The notes below the pieces were generated by a model. The model saw only the letters and a program-made list of their open reading frames with translations. It had not been told where the DNA came from and ran no database searches. From the NCBI GenBank assembly GCA_023405565.1, contig JAEXXW010000707.1, forward strand, positions 1-12,070: a stretch of 12,070 nt of DNA, in the 5' to 3' direction. Shown piece after piece: positions 1 to 6,154 of the stretch. This DNA comes from Pseudomonadota bacterium (GTDB taxonomy: Bacteria > Pseudomonadota > Alphaproteobacteria > Rhizobiales > Xanthobacteraceae). The translations under genes were made by a program, and so were the position numbers. How positions within the stretch are numbered: the first letter of the stretch is position 1; the number at the start of each line of letters is the position of its first letter.

Positions 1-366
1 GTCCTGACCTGCGCGAGTTTCGACGACACCATCGGTGTGAATGGCTGGCCGATCGAGGCCCATGTCGCCGGCGACGTGAAATGGGAATGGCCGGATATCC
101 CCGGCTCCCGCGGCTACAATCACCTGCCTTACCGGATGCTGTTGCCGCAAGGCGTCAGCAACCTGTTCGTCGCCGGGCGCTGCGCATCCATGACCCACGA
201 GGGCCAGTCGGCGGCGCGCGTCACCGGCGCCTGTTTCGTAATGGGGGAAGCGGCCGCAACAGGCGCGCATCTTGCTATTGCAAGTGGCAAGACCCCTGCG
301 AATATCGACATCGACAAGTTGCAAGAAACGCTGGACAGAAACGGCGTGTTTCTAGGGAAGGACTAG
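1..366 (+). CDS. FAD-dependent oxidoreductase, C-terminal part (5' truncated by window)
   Basis: The reading frame is open from base 1 and ends at the TAG at 364-366, leaving the last 121 residues. They match the C-terminal end of the FAD_oxidored type of flavoprotein. A typical NLFVAGRCASMTHEGQSAAR stretch is followed by VTGACFVMGEAAATGAHLA, where the end of the FAD-binding fold and its closing helix lie. Such enzymes are FAD-dependent dehydrogenases or oxidoreductases, and many are uncharacterised. The N-terminal GxGxxG dinucleotide-binding motif would lie upstream of the window, so the substrate cannot be inferred. The next gene starts one base after this stop, and its ribosome-binding site lies inside this coding region. 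The two are therefore probably one operon with coupled translation. The family call is confident; the substrate is unknown. Confidence 0.85.
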   Translation, partial: VLTCASFDDTIGVNGWPIEAHVAGDVKWEWPDIPGSRGYNHLPYRMLLPQGVSNLFVAGRCASMTHEGQSAARVTGACFVMGEAAATGAHLAIASGKTPANIDIDKLQETLDRNGVFLGKD

Positions 367-367
367 C

Positions 368-1330
368 ATGAAACGGCGCGCATTCATTCTTGCCGCGATG
401 ATCGTGGCCATTGCTCCGGCTAAGGCGCAGGAATGGCCAGCCAAGACCGTCCGCATCATGGTGCCGTTCGGTCCCGGCTCGACGCCGGACATCGTGGCAC
501 GCCTCGTCAGCGAGCAATTGCAAGCCAAATATCCGAACTCGGCTTTTGTTATCGAAAACAAGCCGGGAGCGAGCGGCAACACCGGCACCGACGCCGTGGC
601 CAAGGCCGCGCCGGACGGCACCACGATCGGCGTCAGCATCGGCGGCCCGCTGGCGATCAACACATTGTTGTTCGGCAAGCTGCCTTACGATCCATCGAAA
701 GACATTGCCGCTGTGACACAGCTCGTCACCATGCCGAGCGCCTTGGCGGTCAATCCCGAACTCGGGGTGAACAACGTCGCCGAACTGATCGAGCTGCTGA
801 AAAAGAACCCGGGCAAGTACAATTTCGGATCGATCGGCAACGGCTCATTGTCGCATCTGACGATGGAGGCGATCGCGCAGAAAAGCAGCGCGAAGATGGT
901 GCATATTCCCTACCCATCATCGCCGGCGGCGATGACGGCACTCATTCGCGGCGATGTGCACATGGCCGCGTTGCCGGCGATTTCGGTCACGCCTCAGGCC
1001 GATGCCGGTAAGGCGAAGATACTCGCCGTGTCGCTGCCGAAGCGCTCGCCCTTCCTGCCGAATGTTCCAACGCTGAAAGAATCCGGCGTCGACGTGGAGG
1101 CCGATACCTGGATGGGCCTGATCGCGCCCGGCGGCACGCCGCCTGCGCTCATCAACGCGATCCACAAGGATGTGGTTGAAGCCATCATGTCCAAAGCGTC
1201 GCGGGAAAAACTGGCGACGCAGCTCATGGAGCCTGTCGGCAATTCGCCGTCCGAATTCCGCGCGGTCATCGATAACGAGATCGCTCGCTGGGCGCCGATC
1301 ATCAAGGCGGGGGATGTAAAAATTAACTAG
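368..1330 (+). CDS. Bug/TctC-family tripartite tricarboxylate transporter substrate-binding protein
   Basis: This 320-residue protein has the usual length for periplasmic Bug (TctC) receptors, which bind small carboxylates or related organics and normally hand them to a TctAB permease. A signal peptide is clear: MKRR, a hydrophobic core, and an AKA/Q cleavage site after residue 20. The mature part opens with the family signature: a VPFGPGSTPD loop at about 32-41, then NKPGASGNTGTDAVAKAAPDG at about 65-84. Later blocks NFGSIGNGS (152-160) and PNVPTLKESG (231-240) are also typical. The ATG at 368 is preceded by AGGGAAGGA at 354-362. No TctA or TctB gene is visible, so this is an orphan receptor here. 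It follows the flavoprotein gene so closely that the bound ligand may be that enzyme's substrate (inference). The family call is firm; the ligand is unknown. Confidence 0.95.
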   Translation: MKRRAFILAAMIVAIAPAKAQEWPAKTVRIMVPFGPGSTPDIVARLVSEQLQAKYPNSAFVIENKPGASGNTGTDAVAKAAPDGTTIGVSIGGPLAINTLLFGKLPYDPSKDIAAVTQLVTMPSALAVNPELGVNNVAELIELLKKNPGKYNFGSIGNGSLSHLTMEAIAQKSSAKMVHIPYPSSPAAMTALIRGDVHMAALPAISVTPQADAGKAKILAVSLPKRSPFLPNVPTLKESGVDVEADTWMGLIAPGGTPPALINAIHKDVVEAIMSKASREKLATQLMEPVGNSPSEFRAVIDNEIARWAPIIKAGDVKIN

Positions 1331-1487
1331 AAAGCCGATATTCTCGACTATCCGACAATCCGGAAAGGGCTGGTAGCGATCTTTTCACACTGAGCGCCTC
1401 ATTATTCGACGGCTTTGTTCAAGCTGCATTCGCGCCAACGCGCGTCATAGTCAAAAATATATTGAACAAGGTTATAGAGGGGCACCA

Positions 1488-2615
1488 ATGATTAAACATC
1501 GCTTTTTGAATAGAACTGTCTCCGCTCTTGGCATCGCCACGATGCTGATCGCCAGCGCCGCGCAAACGGCACAGGCCTGCACCGGTATTCGCCTGATCGC
1601 AGCCGACGGCAGTGTTGTCCACGCACGGACACTGGAGTTCGGCGTCGATCTGATGTCCGAGATCATTATGGTGCCGCGTGGCTATGCGCGCACAGGCACG
1701 ACGCCGGACGGCCAGGAAGGCCTGAAATGGACCAGCAAATATGCCAGCGTCGGTATGAACGGCGCGGGACAGCCGCTCATGTTCGACGGACTGAATGAAC
1801 GCGGCCTTGCTGCCGGCTTGTTCTATTTCCCGACATCTGCAGGCTACATGCCATACACGGCGGCCGACGCCAGCAAGACGATTGCTCCGTGGGAGCTCGG
1901 ATCGTGGATCCTGGAGAATTTCGCCAGTGTGGACGAAGTGAAAGCCAATATCGGCAACATCGTCGTTCCGTCCGTCGTCTTCTCAAGCTGGGGCTTCGCG
2001 CCGGAAGTCCATTTCATCGTGCATGATACGTCCGGCAAAAGCATCGTCATCGAATATGTTGGCGGCAAGCTGAATGTGCATGACAATCAGCTGGGCGTCG
2101 TCACCAATTCGCCAAGCTTCGATTGGCACATGACAAATCTGCGCAACTACGTGAACTTCTCGATGAACAACTTGCCGCCGGTCCAGCTCGGACCGGTGAA
2201 GCTGCTGCCGACCGGCCAGGGCTCGGGCATGCTTGGTCTGCCGGGCGATTTCACGCCGCCGTCACGCTTTGTCCGCGCGGTCGCTTTCTCGCAATCTGTC
2301 TTCAAGCCGAAGACCGGGACTGACGCGATCCTGAGCGCCTTCCATGTGCTGAACCAGTTCGATATCCCGAAGGGTTCGACTCGCGATGGCGAAAAGGATT
2401 CGAACGGCAATATTCAGGCTGACTATACGCTGTGGACGTCCGCCAGCGACCTGAACGCCCGCCGCTATCACTTCAGGACCTATGACAACAGCCAGATCCG
2501 CTCGCTCGACCTCATGAATATGAATGTCGACGCGAAGGATATCGTCAGGATTTCGATCAGGGGCGATGAGGTGATCAAAAATCTCACGCCGACAACGACT
2601 GGCGTGAAGAATTAA
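1488..2615 (+). CDS. Exported linear-amide C-N hydrolase, choloylglycine hydrolase/penicillin V acylase family
   Basis: This 375-residue Ntn hydrolase belongs to the family of bile salt hydrolases, penicillin V acylases and some acyl-homoserine-lactone acylases, which cleave amide bonds using an N-terminal cysteine. A signal peptide (residues 1-30) ends AQA directly before Cys31, so signal peptidase cleavage would itself expose the nucleophile. Aligning by eye to bile salt hydrolases gives Cys31 for Cys2, Arg47 for Arg18, Glu50 in place of Asp21, Asn103 in LNERGLAAGL, Asn207 in VVTNSPSFDW for Asn175, and Arg260 in PPSRFVRA for Arg228. The ATG at 1488 has AGAGGGG at 1476-1482. The enzyme should act in the periplasm. 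A lipobox reading of the cysteine is unlikely because position -3 is Ala, not Leu. The substrate (bile salt, penicillin V, acyl-homoserine lactone or other) cannot be told from the sequence. Confidence 0.92.
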   Translation: MIKHRFLNRTVSALGIATMLIASAAQTAQACTGIRLIAADGSVVHARTLEFGVDLMSEIIMVPRGYARTGTTPDGQEGLKWTSKYASVGMNGAGQPLMFDGLNERGLAAGLFYFPTSAGYMPYTAADASKTIAPWELGSWILENFASVDEVKANIGNIVVPSVVFSSWGFAPEVHFIVHDTSGKSIVIEYVGGKLNVHDNQLGVVTNSPSFDWHMTNLRNYVNFSMNNLPPVQLGPVKLLPTGQGSGMLGLPGDFTPPSRFVRAVAFSQSVFKPKTGTDAILSAFHVLNQFDIPKGSTRDGEKDSNGNIQADYTLWTSASDLNARRYHFRTYDNSQIRSLDLMNMNVDAKDIVRISIRGDEVIKNLTPTTTGVKN

Positions 2616-2630
2616 CATCGAAGCGATACA

Positions 2631-2667
2631 AGGTCATGCGGTACCCATTCCGGTCGCCGCATGACCT
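2631..2667 (+). terminator. Hairpin after the amidase gene, possible terminator or attenuator
   Basis: AGGTCATGCGG (2631-2641) and CCGCATGACCT (2657-2667) form a perfect 11-bp stem with a 15-nt loop, 15 nt after the amidase stop. No T-run follows, so it is not a textbook intrinsic terminator. It may instead protect the mRNA end or reduce read-through into the small membrane protein gene at 2701. Confidence 0.45.
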
Positions 2668-2700
2668 GCCCTGGTGACCGCGAACGAAGACGAAGGCTCG

Positions 2701-2859
2701 ATGCTGTTTACGCTTGTCTTCATACTCTGGACCGGTTCGCTTGCGGCCGCGTGGTTCGCCACGCGGACCACGGCACTTGCTACCTTCGGGATGGCGCTGA
2801 TCATCTCCTTCGCACTGTTCCTGCATCACATGACCGATCCGTTGACGCTCTCATTCTGA
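2701..2859 (+). CDS. Small membrane protein, DUF5993-like, paired with DsbB
   Basis: This 52-residue protein starts MLFTLVFILW and ends HHMTDPLTLSF. It is almost entirely hydrophobic, with two likely membrane segments (about 2-19 and 26-42) separated by a short basic/polar turn (ATRTT). The ending with HH and TDPL, and the place just upstream of a dsbB-like gene, match what I recall of DUF5993 proteins. Their function is unknown, though the gene pairing suggests help with DsbB function or assembly (inference). I chose the ATG at 2701 because GAAGG lies at 2692-2696. A GTG at 2674 in the same frame would add nine polar residues and has no good ribosome-binding site. The dsbB start follows 10 nt after this stop, so the two are very likely co-transcribed. 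Confidence 0.75.
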   Translation: MLFTLVFILWTGSLAAAWFATRTTALATFGMALIISFALFLHHMTDPLTLSF

Positions 2860-2869
2860 CCGAGCCGGC

Positions 2870-3418
2870 ATGAACCGCAGTATTGCCAACGCACTGAATA
2901 TCCTCGCGCTGTATGCGATCAGTGGTGTGCTGATCGTGGCGTTTGCAATGCAGTTCATCCATGGTGAATTGCCCTGCCCGCTCTGCATGTTGCAACGCGC
3001 GTTCTTCTGCGCCATGGCGGCAGGGCCGATCCTCAATCTTCGCTTTGGGCCAAGCCCGTCGCATTATGCACTGTCCATGCTGGCAGCGATGGCCGGCGCC
3101 GCCGTCGCCATGCGCCAGATGTTTCTGCATATCCTGCCGGGCGATCCCGGCTATGGCTCGGCGCTGTTCGGCTATCACTATTACACGTGGGCGTTCATTG
3201 TCTTCGTCATCGCGCTCGTGGTCTTTACGTTACTGCTGCTGTTCGAGCGGCAATTTGCGAGAGATGACACGCCTTTGACAAAAACTGTGGCCGCCAGTAT
3301 TGCCGTATGGCTCGTGGTCGCAGTCACCGGCGCCAATGCCCTGTCGACGTTTGCCATTTGTGGCCCGACGGAATGCCCGGACAATCCGGTGCGGTACGAG
3401 CTGTTCCAGCGGCGTTGA
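2870..3418 (+). CDS. dsbB: DsbB-like disulfide bond formation protein B with a C-terminal second cysteine pair
   Basis: This 182-residue inner-membrane protein belongs to the DsbB family, which reoxidises the periplasmic oxidase DsbA and passes electrons to quinone. The first redox centre is clear: CPLC at Cys36-Cys39, followed by the family's LQR, after the first membrane segment. Likely membrane segments are about 8-30, 41-58, 66-84, 104-126 and 138-160. The second pair of classical DsbB sits in the loop between segments 3 and 4. Here that loop (about 85-103) has no cysteine. Two cysteines, Cys164 and Cys169, occur instead just after a fifth segment, which places them on the periplasmic side in the predicted topology. 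A further Cys47 lies in segment 2. The ribosome-binding site is weak, consistent with coupling to the DUF5993-like gene 10 nt upstream. Confidence 0.88.
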   Translation: MNRSIANALNILALYAISGVLIVAFAMQFIHGELPCPLCMLQRAFFCAMAAGPILNLRFGPSPSHYALSMLAAMAGAAVAMRQMFLHILPGDPGYGSALFGYHYYTWAFIVFVIALVVFTLLLLFERQFARDDTPLTKTVAASIAVWLVVAVTGANALSTFAICGPTECPDNPVRYELFQRR

Positions 3419-3429
3419 TATTTGATCTG

Positions 3430-3472
3430 ACACGCACCACGTGTAGGCCGCTCATTCCCGCACGGGCGGGAA
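3430..3472. repeat. Two short adjacent hairpins between dsbB and the YdjM-type gene
   Basis: ACACG (3430-3434) pairs with CGTGT (3440-3444), and TTCCCGC (3455-3461) pairs with GCGGGAA (3466-3472). The second resembles the interspersed palindromes with CATTCCCGC-type arms common in alphaproteobacterial genomes. There is no T-run. They could act as a weak terminator or stabiliser of the dsbB mRNA end. Confidence 0.45.
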
Positions 3473-3491
3473 ATCGGATACACGTCACCCT

Positions 3492-4499
3492 ATGGATTCC
3501 CTTTCGCAATTCGCTCTCGGTGCCGCCATCGGCGTCGTCGTCATGCGCCGGCGCACGGCGCCGTGGAAAGCTGCATTGATCGGCGGCCTCGCCGGCACGC
3601 TTCCCGATCTCGATGCCTTCTACAATCATGGCGACCCGATCTCGAACATGACGCTGCATCGGGCCAACAGCCACGCGCTGTTCTGGCTGACGGTCGCGTC
3701 TCCCATTGTCGCTGCGATCGCGGCCTTCGCGGCGCGCGAGCTGCAGAATTTTCGCCGATGGTGGCTCGCGGTCTGGCTGGCGCTCGTCACCCATCCGCTG
3801 CTTGACTGGTTCACGGTCTATGGCACGCAATTGCTGCGGCCCTTCACCGATTTCCCCTATGCCATCGGCTCGATGTTCATCATTGATCCTCTTTACACAT
3901 TGCCGCTGCTGATCGGCATCGCGGCGGCGCTGATCTGGCGCAATGACACCGGCTGGCGCTGGGCGGTCGGCGGTCTTACTGTCAGCACAGCGTATCTGTT
4001 GTGGAGCGTTGCGGCGCAGACTTACGTCACCGGCATTGCCGAGGCGTCGTTGCGCGCCGATGGCCGCAAGGTCGAACGCCTGCTCGTGACACCGACGGCG
4101 TTGAACACGGTGCTGTGGCGCGTGGTCGCGATGACCCCGGACGGCTATCTTGAGGGGTTCCGCTCTGTCTTCGATCGCGACAACAAGATGACATTCGACC
4201 AGTTTCCGCGCGGAAAGGCTCTCTATGACGCGATGAAGGACAGCCGACATGTCCAACGCATCGCTTCGTTCAGCCACGGTTTCTTCAAGATGAGCGAGCG
4301 CGACGGTCGCGTCTCCATTACAGACCTGCGCATGGGACAGGAGCCATATTACAGCTTCAACTTTGTGGTCGGCCAACGTCAAAGCCCGACCATCGGCCCG
4401 GTCCACCCGACGCATGTCCGCGAGCAGCATCATGTCGGCGAGGGATTGTCATGGATCTGGCGGCGGGCGTTCGGAGAACAATTACCGCCGCCACGTTAA
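3492..4499 (+). CDS. YdjM-type membrane-bound metal-dependent hydrolase
   Basis: This 335-residue protein starts MDSLSQFALGAAIG, the usual opening of the YdjM/DUF457 family (predicted inner-membrane metal-dependent hydrolases), which supports the ATG at 3492 despite a poor ribosome-binding site. Conserved polar motifs that could bind metal are PDLD (38-41), HRANSH (56-61), THPLLDWFTVYGTQ (100-113) and IDP (131-133). Hydrophobic segments lie at about 62-80, 89-101, 124-148 and 156-176. The C-terminal half from about 180 is soluble and predicted to lie outside the membrane. The reaction is unknown. Names such as 'LexA-regulated' come from E. coli YdjM, and no LexA box is seen here. The gene ends 183 nt before a convergent gene, with a palindromic repeat between. 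Confidence 0.85.
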   Translation: MDSLSQFALGAAIGVVVMRRRTAPWKAALIGGLAGTLPDLDAFYNHGDPISNMTLHRANSHALFWLTVASPIVAAIAAFAARELQNFRRWWLAVWLALVTHPLLDWFTVYGTQLLRPFTDFPYAIGSMFIIDPLYTLPLLIGIAAALIWRNDTGWRWAVGGLTVSTAYLLWSVAAQTYVTGIAEASLRADGRKVERLLVTPTALNTVLWRVVAMTPDGYLEGFRSVFDRDNKMTFDQFPRGKALYDAMKDSRHVQRIASFSHGFFKMSERDGRVSITDLRMGQEPYYSFNFVVGQRQSPTIGPVHPTHVREQHHVGEGLSWIWRRAFGEQLPPPR

Positions 4500-4520
4500 A
4501 CGTCGCTGCTCAATACGGCG

Positions 4521-4665
4521 CCCTCTCCCCTTGCGGGAGAGGGCTTCTCGGACAGATCAGCAATCTCGTATGGGTGAGGGGTTACAGTCTACCGAAAGAC
4601 CGTCCCCCCTCACCCATCAGAATCCTTGGCGAAGACCGTCATGCCCTCTCCCGCAAGGGGAGAGG
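4521..4665. repeat. Nested palindromic intergenic repeat
   Basis: The outer arms are CCTCTCCCCTTGCGGGAGAGGG-type sequences at 4522-4543 and 4644-4665. They are exact reverse complements over 22 nt, and each arm is itself nearly self-complementary. Inside, ATGGGTGAGGGG (4570-4581) and CCCCTCACCCAT (4606-4617) are exact reverse complements over 12 nt. The whole 145-nt element can fold as one long cruciform-like structure or as two hairpins. It resembles repeats I know from Bradyrhizobium-type genomes. It sits between two convergent genes, where it could terminate transcription from both sides. No open reading frame or transposase is associated. Confidence 0.85.
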
Positions 4666-4681
4666 ACGCAAATACCAGCAC

Positions 4682-5032
4682 CTACTTCCCAAATTCGGCC
4701 TTGTAATCATCCGGCTTGAAGCCGACGAGCAGCGCCTTGCCGTTTTCCAGCACCGGCCGCTTGATCATCGACGGTTGGTCCATCATCAGCTTGATCGCCT
4801 TTGCAGCCGTCAGGCCTTCCTTGTCCTTCTCCGGCAGCTTGCGAAAGGTCGTACCGGCCCGGTTGAGCAATGTCTCCCAGCCGACCTCCTTGCTCCAGCG
4901 CTCCAGCTTCGCCTTGTCGATGCCCTCGGCCTTGTAGTCGTGAAAGCTGTAATCGACGCCGGCCTTGTCGAGCCAGGCGCGCGCCTTCTTCATCGTGTCG
5001 CAGTTCTTGATGCCGTAGATCGTCGTGGGCAT
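4682..5032 (-). CDS. ArsC/Spx-family reductase-like protein, YffB type
   Basis: This 116-residue protein begins MPTTIYGIKNCDTMKKARAW, the signature opening of YffB-type members of the ArsC/Spx thioredoxin-fold family. Its single cysteine, Cys11, takes the place of the active cysteine. The later motif MIKRPVLENG (89-98) is the conserved RP-containing block. YffB-like proteins are thought to be glutathione-dependent thiol reductases. True arsenate reduction should not be assumed, because no ars genes are nearby. The ATG at 5032 is preferred because GAAGGA lies just upstream (plus-strand TCCTTC, 5039-5044). The frame stays open to 5266, but that stretch has no family similarity. The gene is divergent from the GntR gene and convergent with the YdjM-type gene. 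Confidence 0.9.
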   Translation of the reverse strand: MPTTIYGIKNCDTMKKARAWLDKAGVDYSFHDYKAEGIDKAKLERWSKEVGWETLLNRAGTTFRKLPEKDKEGLTAAKAIKLMMDQPSMIKRPVLENGKALLVGFKPDDYKAEFGK

Positions 5033-5200
5033 GCGATGTCCTTCGGTGGGCTGCCTGTTTCGCCCGTTATGCCATGCCGAAAGCCCGGCCTGAATCGACC
5101 CGTGCCAGCCATCCACTGCTTTGCCCACTGAATACAGAAAATGGGCAGATCGATTTTCTTTAAAGGGATTTACTGCAATGCAGCGTTGACTTCGGCCAAA

Positions 5201-5212
5201 ATTGTATACAGC
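5201..5212. promoter_or_regulatory. Candidate GntR/FCD operator
   Basis: ATTGTATACAGC contains the perfect 8-nt palindrome TGTATACA (5203-5210). It fits the GT-N2-AC core of FadR/VanR-subfamily GntR operators. It ends 31 nt before the GTG of the GntR gene, so autoregulation is likely. A TTGACT (5186-5191) lies just upstream, but I do not find a -10 element at normal spacing. The imperfect palindrome CTGCAATGCAG (5173-5183) is also close by. Confidence 0.5.
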
Positions 5213-5241
5213 CTCCCGAAAAACAAAAGACCGGAGGAAAT

Positions 5242-6006
5242 GTGCGCGACCAGACGGAACTTCCATCGTCGCAAAACCTGTCTGCCCTCATGACGCTGCG
5301 CGAGTTGATACTCAGCGGCGAACTGAAGGCGGGCGAGCGGCTGTCGGAGCTCGCGCTGGTCGAACGGCTCGGCGTATCACGCACGCCGATCCGCACAGCC
5401 ATGATGCGTCTCGAACAGGAAGGCCTCGCCCATCCGATCGCAACGGGCGGCTATGCCGTCAGCGCCTTCACCGAACGTGACATCCATGCAGCGATCGAAG
5501 TCCGCGGTACGCTCGAAGGTCTCGCAGCACGACTCGCCGCCGAGCGCCGGCTGACCGACGCCGACCTCTCCGATCTCAAGCAATGCCTTGCCGACCTGGA
5601 TGACCTCGTCTTCGGGCCAGGCGTCACGGTTAGCAATTTCTCAAGTTATGTCGAACTGAACGGGCGCTTTCATCAACTCGTGATCGATCTCGCCGACTCT
5701 GCCGTCCTGTCACGACAGATTGCGCGCGCGGTGGCCCTGCCCTTCGCATCGGCCAGCGCCTTCGTGACGGTCCAGGCCAGTTTGCCGGAGGCGCGTGTGT
5801 TGTTCACCGTCGCGCAGGATCACCATCGCTGTATTGCGCGCGCCATTGAGAATGGCGAAGGCGAACGTGCCGAATTCATCATGCGCGAGCACGCCCGGCT
5901 CGCGCGTCGCAACCTCGAACTCGCGTTGCGCAGCCAGCAAACGCGCGATCTCGTTCCGGGCTCATCACTGATTACGTTCAAGACAAAAGTCGCCGCCGGA
6001 GCATGA
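5242..6006 (+). CDS. GntR-family transcriptional regulator, FCD (FadR-type) domain
   Basis: This 254-residue regulator has an N-terminal winged helix-turn-helix of about 15-75, containing LRELILSGELKAGERLSE and LGVSRTPIRTAMMRLEQEGL. The C-terminal all-helical FCD domain covers about 80-228. Likely metal/ligand residues of FCD domains are visible: Asn140 and His144 (NGRFH), His195 (DHHRCI) and His217 (REHAR). Such proteins usually sense an organic acid and control nearby transport or catabolic genes. The GTG start at 5242 has GGAGG at 5233-5237; the next in-frame ATG (5290) would trim the N-terminus and lacks such a site. The TRAP binding-protein and methyltransferase genes downstream are plausible targets. 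The last codons, GGA GCA TGA, fall inside a repeat element, so the very C-terminus is repeat-derived. Confidence 0.92.
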   Translation: MRDQTELPSSQNLSALMTLRELILSGELKAGERLSELALVERLGVSRTPIRTAMMRLEQEGLAHPIATGGYAVSAFTERDIHAAIEVRGTLEGLAARLAAERRLTDADLSDLKQCLADLDDLVFGPGVTVSNFSSYVELNGRFHQLVIDLADSAVLSRQIARAVALPFASASAFVTVQASLPEARVLFTVAQDHHRCIARAIENGEGERAEFIMREHARLARRNLELALRSQQTRDLVPGSSLITFKTKVAAGA

Positions 6007-6108
6007 TGCCGAAAAGTGCGAAGCGGTTTTCGGATAACATCCTGCTCCAATGTATTATAGGCGATCACGTTTTGATTTTGGATCGCATCGATCCAAAATC
6101 ACGTGATC
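5999..6108. repeat. Two-hairpin intergenic repeat overlapping the GntR stop codon
   Basis: The first hairpin pairs GAGCATGATGCCGAAAA (5999-6015) with 6027-6047, with one mismatch and a 4-nt bulge. The second is almost perfect: GATCACGT (6063-6070) pairs with ACGTGATC (6101-6108), and GATTTTGGATCG (6074-6085) pairs with CGATCCAAAATC (6089-6100) around a CAT loop, with only a TTT bulge on the left. Both sequences resemble abundant Rhizobiales interspersed repeats. It fills most of the 148-nt gap before the TRAP gene and could modulate or terminate transcription. Confidence 0.85.
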
Positions 6109-6154
6109 TGGGGTTCTAAAATGCGTCAACAAGAAGCTGCTTCGGGAGGATGCA

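Noticed and set aside
3324..4433. Long minus-strand open frame (369 codons) opposite the YdjM-type gene
   Set aside because: Its product is rich in Arg, His, Asp and Gln with no recognisable domain. The plus strand encodes clear YdjM motifs over the same stretch, so this is a GC-rich shadow frame.
4682..5032. Arsenate resistance role for the ArsC-family gene
   Set aside because: The sequence matches the YffB branch, and no arsR, acr3 or arsB gene is nearby.
4451..5131. Plus-strand open frame (226 codons) crossing the nested repeat and the YffB-type gene
   Set aside because: It begins inside the YdjM-type gene, translates the palindromic repeat and runs antisense to a recognisable ArsC/Spx-family gene.
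5033..5266. N-terminal extension of the YffB-type gene
   Set aside because: The frame is open, but the extra 78 residues have no family similarity and would overlap the GntR gene start. A good ribosome-binding site precedes the ATG at 5032.
4521..6108. CRISPR array or insertion sequence suggested by several repeats
   Set aside because: The repeats are palindromes of different sequence, not direct repeats with spacers, and no transposase or cas gene is present.
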